A DNA stretch of 64,000 nt. It comes from Pedobacter nutrimenti. GTDB taxonomy: Bacteria; Bacteroidota; Bacteroidia; Sphingobacteriales; Sphingobacteriaceae. The translations under genes and the position numbers were made by a program. The stretch spans positions 622,285 to 686,284 of the forward strand of contig NZ_QKLU01000002.1 in NCBI RefSeq assembly GCF_003208655.1, given 5' to 3'. Under the pieces are notes generated by a model. That model made no database searches. It worked only from the letters and a program-made list of their open reading frames with translations, and had not been told where the DNA came from. This document shows, piece after piece, positions 33,189 to 42,271 of this stretch. Numbering within the stretch: position 1 is the first letter of the stretch; every line of letters starts with the position of its first letter.

Positions 33189-34619
33189 TTAATCTGCTAT
33201 TCTGCCCAATAAAGTCGCTGAAGTACAACGCTCAATAAACACATTCGCATATTGCCCGGGTTTAATATTTTCTGAAGCCGGAAAAACCACCATCGCATTC
33301 TGATCATTTCTGCCGCAATAATCCAGATCAGATTTTTTTGATTTGCCTTCCACCAGAATTCGTAAGGTTTTACCCACATTTTCCTGCAGGCGCTTTAAAG
33401 ACCATTCCTGCTGTTTCACCAGAATTTCACTGAGCCTGCGGCTTTTAACTTTTTCAGGAATATCGTCTTCAAGTTTTCTGGCGGCCAGGGTACCCGGTCT
33501 TTCAGAATAACTAAAGGTAAAGGCAAAATCATAGCCCACATAATCCATCATGGTTAAGGTTTCCTGGTGCTCTTCTTCTGTTTCTGTACAGAAGCCGGCA
33601 ATGATGTCCGAAGAAATCGCACAGCCGGGAATAATTTTCCGGATGGCATCCACCCGGTTGATGTACCATTCCCTGGTATAGGTCCGGTTCATCAGTTCCA
33701 GTACCCTGCTGCTGCCCGATTGTACAGGCAGGTGGATATAATTACAAATATTATCGTATTTGGCGATGGTGTACAAGACCTCATCGGTAATGTCTTTGGG
33801 ATGTGAGGTCGAAAAACGGACCCGCAGATCAGCATTGAGCAGGGCGACTTTTTCCAGTAACTGTGCAAAATTCACTTCAATTTCTGCATCTTCAGCTGCA
33901 TCAGCACCTTTCCATTTGTAAGAATCTACATTCTGACCCAGCAAAGTCACCTCTTTATAACCCTTGTCCACCAGGTCCTGGGCTTCAGCTAAAATAGAAT
34001 GCGGGTCCCTGCTGCGCTCACGGCCCCTGGTAAAGGGCACTACACAGAAAGAGCACATATTGTCACAGCCACGCATAATAGAAATAAAGGCCGTAATCCC
34101 ATTTCCGTTTAAACGTACAGGACTGATGTCCGCATAGGTTTCTTCCCTGGACAACAATACATTGATGGCTTTTTGTCCCTCTTCAACCTGTCCGATCAGC
34201 TGGGGAAGGTCCCGGTAGGCATCTGGTCCAACGACCACATCCACCAGTTTTTCTTCTTCCAGAAATTTAGACTTCAGCCTTTCGGCCATGCAGCCCAGTA
34301 CACCAACAATTAGTTTTGGGTTCCTGCGTTTTTCTGCACCAAACTGAGACAGACGGTTTCTGACCCTTTGCTCTGCGTTTTCCCGTATGGAACAGGTATT
34401 GATAAACACCACATCGGCCTCTTTATAATCTCCTGTAGTTTGAAAACCCTGATCCAGCAAAATAGAGGCAACAATCTCACTGTCTGCAAAATTCATCTGG
34501 CAGCCGTAGCTCTCAATATATAGTTTTCTGCTGTTCTGCTGCACTGGTGCATCTATGATCAGGGCCTCACCCTGGCGCTGCTCATCATGTGTCTTGTCTG
34601 CTAGCTGTAAATCAATCAT
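33189..34619 (-). CDS. miaB: tRNA-2-methylthio-N6-dimethylallyladenosine synthase
   Basis: About 476 residues. It is a radical-SAM methylthiotransferase that modifies i6A37 of tRNAs. The N-terminal UPF0004 domain has three cluster Cys ([25 protein letters not shown]), the radical-SAM core has [18 protein letters not shown], and a TRAM domain ends the chain (about residues 415-476). The frame extends to a TTG at 34646, but the ATG at 34619 is preceded by AAGGAAGGAT and is the better start. The following sigma-54 activator gene starts two bases after the stop; the operon continues to secG. Confidence 0.96.
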   Translation of the reverse strand: MIDLQLADKTHDEQRQGEALIIDAPVQQNSRKLYIESYGCQMNFADSEIVASILLDQGFQTTGDYKEADVVFINTCSIRENAEQRVRNRLSQFGAEKRRNPKLIVGVLGCMAERLKSKFLEEEKLVDVVVGPDAYRDLPQLIGQVEEGQKAINVLLSREETYADISPVRLNGNGITAFISIMRGCDNMCSFCVVPFTRGRERSRDPHSILAEAQDLVDKGYKEVTLLGQNVDSYKWKGADAAEDAEIEVNFAQLLEKVALLNADLRVRFSTSHPKDITDEVLYTIAKYDNICNYIHLPVQSGSSRVLELMNRTYTREWYINRVDAIRKIIPGCAISSDIIAGFCTETEEEHQETLTMMDYVGYDFAFTFSYSERPGTLAARKLEDDIPEKVKSRRLSEILVKQQEWSLKRLQENVGKTLRILVEGKSKKSDLDYCGRNDQNAMVVFPASENIKPGQYANVFIERCTSATLLGRIAD

Positions 34620-34677
34620 ATATCCTTCCTTGTATTGGGACCCCAAAAATACGTAAATATATTTATAAATGACAAAG

Positions 34678-34693
34678 TGGCAGAGATATTGTA
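34678..34693 (+). promoter_or_regulatory. Weak sigma-54-like -24/-12 match before the first AsmA-like gene
   Basis: TGGCAGAGATATTGTA resembles the consensus TGGCACGNNNNTTGCA with GG and TTG at the right spacing, but the nearly invariant -12 GC is GT. It lies 24 bases before the ATG at 34717. Confidence 0.25.
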
Positions 34694-34716
34694 TGCTTTA
34701 ATCAAATTTATCGCCT

Positions 34717-36471
34717 ATGGCCCAAGCGCCCAACAAAATAAAAAAAATATGGAAGTGGATCGGGGGCATTTTTTTGCTTTTTCTGCTGCTACTGGGATCG
34801 TTTGCACTGTATTTCAGCCTCCGGTGGAAACCGCTGCTGGCCGGAAAAATTAAAGAAGGGGTCGATCAGGCCTCGCGTCATTTGTATAAAGTAGATTTTA
34901 AAGACATCCACCTGAACCTGCTCACCGGGAGTGCTGCGCTGGATGGCCTGACCCTGGTGCCGGACACCGCCGTCTTTAGGGAATTAAAAAGACAGGGAAA
35001 AGCGCCCATGCACTTATTTGAACTGCAAATCGGCCGCCTGCAAATCAGAAGGGTTGGGGTGTTAAAAGCCTGGCTGCATAAAGAAATTGACATCAGCAGC
35101 ATCCTGCTCGATAAGCCTTCCATCCGCATGATCCGCTATGGGGTTCCTGTAAAAAAAGATGCCACAACAAACAAACAAAACCTGTATGAACTGTTGTCCA
35201 AAAGCCTGAAGTCTATTCAGGTAGATCAGGTCCGTGTTCAGGATGCCGACATGGCTTACCTTAGCGGGGCCAGCGGAAAAAAGCTCCATGAAGTAAAAAA
35301 ATTAAACATCAAAGTGCAGGACCTGCTGCTGGATGCCCGCTCGGAACAGGACAGCAGCCGTGTTTATGGTGCGAAGGACATCTCCTTTGAACTGGCGGGT
35401 TATCATGCCCGGACAAAAGACAATATGTATACCCTGAAAGCAGATTCTTTAAGCGGATCGGTCAATAAGGGCACTTTAATGCTAAAGGATTTCAGGATGG
35501 TGCCCATGTACCCCGAACTGGCTTTCAGCAGAAAGTATAAAACCCAAAAAGACAGGTATGACCTTCATTTTCAGCGACTGGAAATGAAAGGGCTGGATTT
35601 TAGCGGCTTTAACCTGGAGGGCAGCCTTCATGCCGGTCTTTTGAAAGCAGGGCCTGCAAAAGTGAATGTTTTTATGAACCGGGAACTCCCGCCTGTGGGC
35701 TTTGACAAAGGGAAAAATTACCCTCAACTGGCTTTAAGACGTTTGGCCCTCCCGCTGACCATTGATACCGTACTGCTGCAGCACATCGATGTGGCCTACA
35801 CAGAATACAACCCCATTGCACAAAAGAAGGGAACGGTAGAACTGGGAAACCTGCAGGGCAGGATCCTGAATGTAACCAATGATTCCCTGCAGTTGCTGCA
35901 TAAAAATCATGCGCTTGCAACGTTGAACACCAGGGTCCTGAATGCGGCAGCACTTTTTGTTAAAATTGACTTTAAACTGGATTCTAAAAATGCCGATTTT
36001 CATTACCAGGGCCATATCGGTGCCATGGACATGAAGGCTTTAAACCCTTTGGCCGAATCGCTGGGGCTGGTTAAAATTGAACAGGGACAGGTTCAGAAAG
36101 CCGATTTTGATGTGCAGGCCAATTTAAAAGGCTCCAGGGGCAAAATGAATTTTTACTATACAGCGCTCAAAGTGGCCTTGCTCAAAGAAACAGAAGAAGG
36201 GGCAGCACCAAAGAAAAAAGGATTTTTGTCTTTCCTGGCCAATAAGCTGGTCATCAAAGATGCCAATCCTTCCAAAGGAGAAAAAGTCAGAACTGCTGAG
36301 ATCCGTTTTGAGCGTACGCCGGCCGCTTCTTTTTTTAACCTGCTTTGGAAAAGTGTCTTTACCGGGATACGTGAAACGGTAGGTATTGGAATGGTGCCTG
36401 TAAAAAGTCCCGAAAAAGCGTATGAAAAAGTAAAAGATAAAAAACAGGAAAGAAAAGAAAAGCAGCATTAA
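34717..36471 (+). CDS. AsmA/DUF748-like envelope protein (first paralogue)
   Basis: A 584-residue protein with one N-terminal membrane anchor (about residues 14-33, IGGIFLLFLLLLGSFALYF) and a long periplasmic beta-rich body. The repeated pattern of 'LxGLxxVPD', 'IRRVGVLKAWL', 'EIDISSILLDKPSI' and 'GSLHAGLLKAG' segments is that of AsmA/DUF748 lipid-transfer-like proteins. The C-terminal ~60 residues are lysine-rich. It shares order and many motifs with the 36525-38342 protein (VDFKDIHLNLLTGSAAL versus IEFKNLWMNCLTGNASL), so the two are tandem paralogues. A role in lipid transport or outer-membrane homeostasis is inferred from the family only. Confidence 0.75.
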   Translation: MAQAPNKIKKIWKWIGGIFLLFLLLLGSFALYFSLRWKPLLAGKIKEGVDQASRHLYKVDFKDIHLNLLTGSAALDGLTLVPDTAVFRELKRQGKAPMHLFELQIGRLQIRRVGVLKAWLHKEIDISSILLDKPSIRMIRYGVPVKKDATTNKQNLYELLSKSLKSIQVDQVRVQDADMAYLSGASGKKLHEVKKLNIKVQDLLLDARSEQDSSRVYGAKDISFELAGYHARTKDNMYTLKADSLSGSVNKGTLMLKDFRMVPMYPELAFSRKYKTQKDRYDLHFQRLEMKGLDFSGFNLEGSLHAGLLKAGPAKVNVFMNRELPPVGFDKGKNYPQLALRRLALPLTIDTVLLQHIDVAYTEYNPIAQKKGTVELGNLQGRILNVTNDSLQLLHKNHALATLNTRVLNAAALFVKIDFKLDSKNADFHYQGHIGAMDMKALNPLAESLGLVKIEQGQVQKADFDVQANLKGSRGKMNFYYTALKVALLKETEEGAAPKKKGFLSFLANKLVIKDANPSKGEKVRTAEIRFERTPAASFFNLLWKSVFTGIRETVGIGMVPVKSPEKAYEKVKDKKQERKEKQH

Positions 36472-36524
36472 ACCCGTTATATGGGATAAATATGTATCTT
36501 GGGAGTTAAATTCTTTCTCTGTAT

Positions 36525-38342
36525 ATGCTCAAAAAAGCGAAGGCAAAACGTGTGGTAAAGTACTTTGCAGGAATACTGGTATTTTTTGCTGGTCTTTTTG
36601 GGGCATGGTCACTTTATTTTGCCCTTGGGCTTAAGCCCGGCATTGAAAAACAGCTGCGCTCAGTGGTCCTTCACGCAACAGACAGCCTGTACCGGATAGA
36701 GTTTAAAAACCTTTGGATGAATTGTCTGACGGGCAATGCCAGTCTTTCGGATGTAAGGCTCGTTCCCGATACAGTGATCCTGAAAAAACTGACCCTTCTG
36801 AAAAAGGCACCCAATAACGTGTACCAGATCCGTCTGAAAAAATTATCTGTTTATCATTTTCACCCCTTCCGGATTTACCGGGAAAAAAAATTGAATATTG
36901 ATGAAATAGAAGTAAAACAACCTTCCATTACCCTGATCAATAAGCAATTTGATTTTAATGAACACAAGGGGCCGCACCCGGTCAAATCGCCTTATGATTA
37001 CATTTCCAAACTGTTAAAGGAAGTCCGGGTGGACCAGATTGATTTCAAGGAAGCTTCTTTTAAATATATAGACCGCAACCGCCCCAGGCCAACCGTAGAT
37101 TCTGTCGCCAACCTGGATGTACAAATCCTGGACTGGCTCATTGATCCGCATTCTGCAGCCGATCCGGCGCGGTTTTATCTGGTCGGGGATGTGAAGATCG
37201 GACTGGGGGATTATACCTATGCCACTTCAGACAGTTTGTACCACATCAATTTAAAGGACCTGAACTTTACCGCTTCCAAAGGAACATTGAGCATCAAAAA
37301 AATAGCCTTACAGCCCAGGTACAGTGAAATGGACTTTGGCAAGGTAGCCGGTTATGCTAAAGACCGCTTCAGCATAGATTTGAACAACCTGAACCTAACC
37401 GGGATCAACTTGCCTTTATACATCAAAAAGCAGGAACTTTTTGCCAAAGAAATGAATATGGAAGATGGCTCGATTGCTGTTTTTAACAATAATGAACTAA
37501 AAAAACTGGGGACGCCCAAACTCGGACAATATCCCCAGCAGCTGCTGCAAAAACTAAGCAGTAAAATAACCATACAAAGCTTCAACCTGAACCAGCTGAA
37601 CATCAGTTATGCAGAATTTGATCGTAAGAGCAAACAAAGAGGTAAAATTACTTTTGAAAATACTTCAGGTAAAATCAGCAATGTGACCAATTCGGAAAAA
37701 GAAAAAGCGAAAGACCACTTTATGGTTGCCCAGCTGAGCAGCAGTTTGATGGGACAGGGGAAACTTGATGCGCGTTTTAGTTTTGACCTGGCTGCCGTTG
37801 ATGGTGCATTTTCATTTTCAGGTCTTTTACATGGAATGAACGGTACGGCCATGAACCCGGTTACCAAGCCGCTGGGTATGCTGCGCATTAAAAGCGGTAT
37901 GGTCAAGGAACTGAATTTTAAGGTACAGGGCAATGAGTATGGCGCGAAGGGTGATCTGGATTTTAAATACAATGGCCTGTCGGTAAATGTACTCAAGCGC
38001 GATACCGCTTCTGCTTTTCTGGTCAGGCAGGGCCTGCTGTCTTTTCTGGCCAATCACCTGATCCTAAATCCGGATAACCCCGGCAAGACAGGGCTAATGC
38101 GGCATGCAAAAATTGACTATAAAAGGGACCTGACCCGTTCTTTCTTTAACCTGATCTGGAAATCTCTATACCAGGGCATTAAATACAGCATTGGCATTAC
38201 CCCCGAAAAGCAGGCACAGATTAAAAGACAGGTAGAAAAGTTTAGTAAAATGAAGGCCGAAAGAAATAAACGCAGGGCAATGCGTCAGCAGAGGCGAAGC
38301 GAAAGAATAAAAAACGATCAAAAAAAACAGGACCTTGATTAA
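36525..38342 (+). CDS. AsmA/DUF748-like envelope protein (second paralogue)
   Basis: A 605-residue tandem paralogue of the preceding protein: N-terminal membrane anchor (about 13-31), periplasmic beta-rich body, then a basic C-terminal tail (KAERNKRRAMRQQRRSER). Shared blocks include LVPDTVILKKL, EVRVDQIDFKEASF, and SFFNLIWKSLYQGI (SFFNLLWKSVFTGI in the first copy). The last residues (KKQDLD) are encoded inside a bidirectional terminator, and the stop codon lies in its loop. It follows the first copy by 53 bases and is probably cotranscribed. As before, the function is inferred from family likeness only. Confidence 0.75.
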   Translation: MLKKAKAKRVVKYFAGILVFFAGLFGAWSLYFALGLKPGIEKQLRSVVLHATDSLYRIEFKNLWMNCLTGNASLSDVRLVPDTVILKKLTLLKKAPNNVYQIRLKKLSVYHFHPFRIYREKKLNIDEIEVKQPSITLINKQFDFNEHKGPHPVKSPYDYISKLLKEVRVDQIDFKEASFKYIDRNRPRPTVDSVANLDVQILDWLIDPHSAADPARFYLVGDVKIGLGDYTYATSDSLYHINLKDLNFTASKGTLSIKKIALQPRYSEMDFGKVAGYAKDRFSIDLNNLNLTGINLPLYIKKQELFAKEMNMEDGSIAVFNNNELKKLGTPKLGQYPQQLLQKLSSKITIQSFNLNQLNISYAEFDRKSKQRGKITFENTSGKISNVTNSEKEKAKDHFMVAQLSSSLMGQGKLDARFSFDLAAVDGAFSFSGLLHGMNGTAMNPVTKPLGMLRIKSGMVKELNFKVQGNEYGAKGDLDFKYNGLSVNVLKRDTASAFLVRQGLLSFLANHLILNPDNPGKTGLMRHAKIDYKRDLTRSFFNLIWKSLYQGIKYSIGITPEKQAQIKRQVEKFSKMKAERNKRRAMRQQRRSERIKNDQKKQDLD

Positions 38343-38356
38343 GGTCCTGTTTTTTT
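38321..38356. terminator. Bidirectional terminator overlapping two stop codons
   Basis: AAACAGGACCTT (38325-38336) pairs with AAGGTCCTGTTT (38341-38352), flanked by an A-run and a T-run, so it can act on both strands. The stop of the AsmA-like gene (38340-38342) lies at the loop and the stop of the peptidase gene (38355-38357) lies in the T-run. Confidence 0.9.
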
Positions 38357-40475
38357 ATTTCAGTAATTCGGCCGGAGCCGGTTTGTCCAGTAAATTCTGG
38401 TAATAAAAACGGATCCTTTCCGAGCGGTCATGCGGGGTTTTTAGTCCGCCCCAGCCATGTCTTCCCCCGGGATAAATCATTAGTTCAAAATGTTTGTTCT
38501 CATTTTCCAGTTTATTGACCAGCTGTATGGTGTTTTGCATATGCACATTGTCATCCATATCACCATGCATAATGCGCAGCAAGCCTTTGTAGCGGTCTGT
38601 ATAAGTCAGCACAGATCCATTTTTATAACCTTCCGGGTTTTCTGAAGGGCTGTCCATAAAACGTTCTGTATAATAGCTGTCATAGAGTTCCCAGCTGGTC
38701 ACAGGCGCCCCGGCATAACCATAATCAAACACATCGGAGCCGTAGGTCAGGGCCATACAGGTCATATAGCCGCCATAACTGTGACCAGTAATCAGCAGTT
38801 TGCCTGGAGCTGCCCAGGGCTGAGCTTTCAGCCATCTTCCTGCAGTCATGTAATCCTTCATTTCCCATTTGCCCAGGTTGCGGTGCATCAGGGCCACACC
38901 TTCTTTTCCAAAATGCCCCGAGGCACGGTGATCAACCTCTATTTGCACTAGGCCTTCATTGGCCCACCACTGGTTGGCTGTACCTTTCCAGGTATTGGTT
39001 ACCCGGCCGGCATTTGGGCCGCCGTACATACTGAATACAATCGGATATTTTTTTGCCGGATCAAAATCTGTCGGATAAGTGATTACTGCCGGAAGGTTAT
39101 AACCATCATCGGTAGGAATGGTGATCATTTCTGTTTTACCAAAAGCATACTGATTAAAGTCTGCAGATTTGCTGTCCCCGAGTTCTTTGATGATCTTTCC
39201 GGTATTGTCTACCAGCGCCCTTTTAAAAGGGGTAGATACATTGGAATAAGTGGTAACGAAAAATTTCCCGGATGGCGAAAGCTCCACCAGGTGATTGTAT
39301 TCCCCAAAAGTAAGCCTTTTCAGGTTTTTGCCGTTCAGGTCTATCCGGTAAAGGTCAGTCCGGGTGGAAGCTTCTTTTCTTGCCGTGAAATAGAGTATTT
39401 TATGCGGTTCATCGACCTTTAACAGGGAAACCACCTGCCATTTTCCGCTCGTGATTGGATTCACCAGTTTTCCGGCCAGGGTATACAGGTAAAAATGTGC
39501 CCAGCCCGATTTGTCCGTTTTAAGAATATAATGTTTATTGTCCTTCAGGTACTCGATACGGCCGCTATAATCCAGGTCCACCCAGGAAGATTGTTTTTCG
39601 TCATAAACCTCTTTTTTCTTTCCGGTCAGGGGATCTACGCTGTAAAATTTAAGGTTGTCCTGTCCACGGTTTACCCATTGTACCATCATGTTGCTGCTGT
39701 CAAAACTCCAGTAAGGCGTACCAAAATACTGATCGTCTTTTTCATTAAAATCGGCCCAGACCACTGCGCCGCCTTCAGCAGGGACAAAACCTATTTTGAC
39801 CTCCGGATTGGGGTCGCCGGCTTTAGGATAACGGGTTTTTTCGGTATAACCATGCTGTCCTGTGGAGCCATAAATGGGAAACATAGGGACCTTGGTGTCG
39901 TCAAATCGCATAAAGGCAAGGTGTTTACTGTCTGGCGCCCACCAGAAAGCCTTGTATTTGGTTGGCCTGCCCAGAATTTCTTCAAAATACACCCAGGAAG
40001 CATAACCGTTGTAAATGACATCGGTTGCATCGGAAGTATACCTGATCTCCTTACCCGTAGCCACTTCTATGGCGTAAAGGTCATTGCTGCGGGTAAAGGC
40101 CACATATTTGCCATCTGGCGATAAGGTCGGGTTTTTTGCCTCTTCTTTGTTGTTGCTCAGTCGTTTTGGAGCCGCGGTACCGTATTGGATATATACATCC
40201 TTATCCTTAATACTCACTTCCACATCACTTTTAACAGGAGGCGTATAAGGTGCTTTTGCGCCCGTCTGAATGTCTACTGTTTGCTGACTTCGGGTTTTGA
40301 GATCGTATTCTATATAATGGTTTTCATCGCTCCAGCCCGAGACAGGGTTTAAAGTCTGTGTCAGCGAGGGCTGGCTGCCAAAGGTTTGCTGTTGGCTAAG
40401 CCTTTTCAGCTGGGCTGAAAGGGGGAGGTTAAATAGCAGTAAGGCACTTAAACTGAAAAGTATATATTTCTTCAT
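38355..40475 (-). CDS. S9 family peptidase, dipeptidyl-peptidase IV-like
   Basis: About 706 residues. A signal peptide (about 1-20, LPLSAQ) is followed by a DPP-IV-type beta-propeller (about 60-450) and an alpha/beta-hydrolase catalytic domain. The catalytic Ser lies in GHSYGGYM, the Asp in HGDMDDNVHM and the His in YPGGRHGWGG. It would release dipeptides from peptides in the periplasm. The frame runs to 40583, but the ATG at 40475 begins the signal peptide and is preferred; upstream lies a TAATTTTG box (40527-40534) consistent with this. It shares a bidirectional terminator with the AsmA-like gene. Confidence 0.93.
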   Translation of the reverse strand: MKKYILFSLSALLLFNLPLSAQLKRLSQQQTFGSQPSLTQTLNPVSGWSDENHYIEYDLKTRSQQTVDIQTGAKAPYTPPVKSDVEVSIKDKDVYIQYGTAAPKRLSNNKEEAKNPTLSPDGKYVAFTRSNDLYAIEVATGKEIRYTSDATDVIYNGYASWVYFEEILGRPTKYKAFWWAPDSKHLAFMRFDDTKVPMFPIYGSTGQHGYTEKTRYPKAGDPNPEVKIGFVPAEGGAVVWADFNEKDDQYFGTPYWSFDSSNMMVQWVNRGQDNLKFYSVDPLTGKKKEVYDEKQSSWVDLDYSGRIEYLKDNKHYILKTDKSGWAHFYLYTLAGKLVNPITSGKWQVVSLLKVDEPHKILYFTARKEASTRTDLYRIDLNGKNLKRLTFGEYNHLVELSPSGKFFVTTYSNVSTPFKRALVDNTGKIIKELGDSKSADFNQYAFGKTEMITIPTDDGYNLPAVITYPTDFDPAKKYPIVFSMYGGPNAGRVTNTWKGTANQWWANEGLVQIEVDHRASGHFGKEGVALMHRNLGKWEMKDYMTAGRWLKAQPWAAPGKLLITGHSYGGYMTCMALTYGSDVFDYGYAGAPVTSWELYDSYYTERFMDSPSENPEGYKNGSVLTYTDRYKGLLRIMHGDMDDNVHMQNTIQLVNKLENENKHFELMIYPGGRHGWGGLKTPHDRSERIRFYYQNLLDKPAPAELLK

Positions 40476-40526
40476 ATCTGAGTTATTTGTCTGGTTTTGT
40501 TGAATTGAGGGCGATCTGTTGTGGTT

Positions 40527-40534
40527 CAAAATTA
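40527..40534 (-). promoter_or_regulatory. TAnnTTTG -7 box before the DPP-IV-like gene
   Basis: TAATTTTG on the minus strand, 52 bases before the ATG at 40475. No clear -33 TTG. The palindrome GATGTTACATC (40569-40579), shared with the groES leader, lies 35 bases further upstream. Confidence 0.4.
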
Positions 40535-40583
40535 AATAAAGAAAACAGGGGATTTGAATTGTCCGATAGATGTTACATCGCAA

Positions 40584-40613
40584 GTAAGGCGCCCGTTGTT
40601 GCGGGCGCCTTAC
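40584..40613 (-). terminator. Strong hairpin after ilvE
   Basis: GTAAGGCGCCCG (40584-40595) pairs perfectly with CGGGCGCCTTAC (40602-40613) around TTGTTG. It is 39 bases after the ilvE stop. No T-tract follows on the minus strand, so it may end or protect the ilvE transcript without being a classic intrinsic terminator. Confidence 0.65.
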
Positions 40614-40651
40614 AAAAAATCACCATAGTGGATGGTGTATCATTTTACAGG

Positions 40652-41716
40652 TTACAAGACCCAGTTCCAGCCAAATTCATCTGGCGCGAGTCCGTAACGG
40701 ATGTCATTTAGTGTTTTTGCAATTCCGGCAGAAACCGTGCGTGTAGCCGGATCTGTTAACTGATAAAGTTTACCCTGATAACTGATTTCGCCAATAGGGG
40801 TCACCGTTGCTGCGGTTCCGGCGGCAAAAGCATCGGTCAGTTGACCATTTTCAATGCCCTGGATCACTTCTTTAACGCTAACCCTTCTTTCTTCCACTTC
40901 AATTCCGGCTTTTTTAGCCAGCTGGATAATGGTGTCACGGGTCACGCCGTCCAAAACAGTATTCCTTACCGAAGGGGTTACCAGCTTACCATCGATCACA
41001 AAAATCAGGTTGGCAGTTCCGGCCTCTTCAATAAACTCATGGGTAACCGCATCGGTCCAGATCAACTGGTCAAAGCCTTCTTTAACGGCCTGCGCAAAAG
41101 GGTATAAAGAGCGGGCATAATTACCAGCGGTTTTGGCATAACCCACACCACCCTCATCTGCACGTGTATATTCAGTTTCGATTTTAACTTTTAAGGCTTT
41201 GCTGTAATAAGGGCCTGTAGGGGTAGTCAGAACGGCAAAAATATATTTTTCGGAAGCCCGTACGCCTAAATAAGGGTCTGTGGCAAACATGACCGGACGA
41301 AGATAAAGCGAATAACCCTCCTGGTTTGGTACCCAGGCTTCATCGGTTTTGATCAGTGCAGCAATGCCCTGCATAAATACCTCTTCAGGAATGGTTGGCA
41401 TGGCCATACGTACCGCAGATTTATTAAAACGTTCAAAGTTTTTGTCTGCCCTGAATACACTGATTTTTCCGTCGGCCTGGCGATAGGCTTTCATCCCTTC
41501 AAAAATAGCCTGTCCATAATGCAATGCAGAAATGGCCGGGCTCAATGGAATTGGTCCGTAAGGCAGGACCTGAAGATTGCCCCATTCCCCGTTCTCATAT
41601 TCGGCAATAAACATATGATCTGTGAAAAACTTACCAAAGGGTAAATTTGTAAAATCTGTCTCTGCCAGCCTGGAATGGCCAGCCTTAGTCGTTTTGATAG
41701 TTAAGGTCTCTGTCAC
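40652..41716 (-). CDS. ilvE: Branched-chain amino acid aminotransferase
   Basis: A 354-residue PLP enzyme for the last step of Val, Leu and Ile synthesis and the first step of their breakdown. Blocks of the larger (eukaryote/Bacteroidota type) fold are clear: HYGQAIFEGMKAYRQ, RPVMFATDPYLGVRAS, the PLP-lysine region GGVGYAKTAGNYA, EAGTANLIFV, and DAFAAGTAATVTPIG. The start is a GTG at 41716 (no ATG is available before conserved sequence). A TACTTTTG box (41740-41747) lies 24 bases upstream. Confidence 0.96.
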   Translation of the reverse strand: MTETLTIKTTKAGHSRLAETDFTNLPFGKFFTDHMFIAEYENGEWGNLQVLPYGPIPLSPAISALHYGQAIFEGMKAYRQADGKISVFRADKNFERFNKSAVRMAMPTIPEEVFMQGIAALIKTDEAWVPNQEGYSLYLRPVMFATDPYLGVRASEKYIFAVLTTPTGPYYSKALKVKIETEYTRADEGGVGYAKTAGNYARSLYPFAQAVKEGFDQLIWTDAVTHEFIEEAGTANLIFVIDGKLVTPSVRNTVLDGVTRDTIIQLAKKAGIEVEERRVSVKEVIQGIENGQLTDAFAAGTAATVTPIGEISYQGKLYQLTDPATRTVSAGIAKTLNDIRYGLAPDEFGWNWVL

Positions 41717-41739
41717 TGCTGTATAGTCTAAGATTCAAC

Positions 41740-41747
41740 CAAAAGTA
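41740..41747 (-). promoter_or_regulatory. TAnnTTTG -7 box before ilvE
   Basis: TACTTTTG on the minus strand matches the Bacteroidota -7 consensus 24 bases before the GTG start at 41716. The -33 element is not clear. Confidence 0.45.
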
Positions 41748-42154
41748 ATTAAAAAATCAGATTATATGGTCATTTGAAAGCGAGTTTCCTTGAACAGGGG
41801 CTGAAAAACAAAAGCCTTAACCTAAAATTTAACATTTTACCGAAGTGAATTTGAAGCGGAGCGGGACTTAAAGCAGCACTGAATGCTGCCTTCAGTAAAG
41901 GCCCGGCCTGGTATAGCTGCTGGCCGTCTTTTGAATGGCTTTTGTCGGGTAAGATACGGCGCAGGATCGGCTCAGACTAAGCTTAGGATCGGCGGAGTTA
42001 TCAGGCAAACCTACAGCCCTTTTCCGGGATCCTTTAAGTCCCGGTCCCATCCCGTTTTCTGCTCAAAACAAGATACGAATTTGTATTCAGTGTGCAAAAA
42101 AAAACAGCAGCAGCCTGTGGCAGTTTCCGCTAAAATAGACTTGTGTATAGCCCT

Positions 42155-42238
42155 AAAAAAGATGCACTTTCTTTTGAGCTTCTTCGGGACTTGTTTTGAA
42201 TTTGGGTCCTTTTTCAAAAGAAGCTCAAAAGAAGGTGC
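42155..42238 (-). terminator. Long (about 21-bp) hairpin with T-run after the serB-like gene
   Basis: A 16-bp perfect inverted repeat (42169-42184 with 42218-42233, TTCTTTTGAGCTTCTT) extends outward through one T-G pair and four more pairs to 42164 and 42238. The 33-base loop has a smaller GGAC/GTCC stem. On the minus strand the hairpin is followed by ATCTTTTTTAGG. It begins 34 bases after the stop of the SerB-SerA hybrid and is probably its terminator, but the length is unusual for one. Confidence 0.7.
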
Positions 42239-42271
42239 GAACTTGGTCAAAAGAAAGCCTCCGGAAAAAGG

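Larger units (their letters stand above)
41717..42271. other. Non-coding stretch between ilvE and the serB-like gene
   Basis: About 555 bases without a convincing gene. The ilvE promoter region lies at the left edge. The middle holds small dyads such as CCGGGA / TCCCGG (42024-42029 and 42039-42044). At the right end is a long hairpin (42164-42238). A 130-residue open frame (plus strand, 41883-42275) reads through it but has no start signal or family features and would end in the serB hairpin, so it is not called. It may hold remains of an interspersed repeat. Confidence 0.6.

Noticed and set aside
33187..33228. Upstream extension of the sigma-54 activator
   Set aside because: The extra residues overlap the miaB coding end and the ATG at 33186 gives a natural start.
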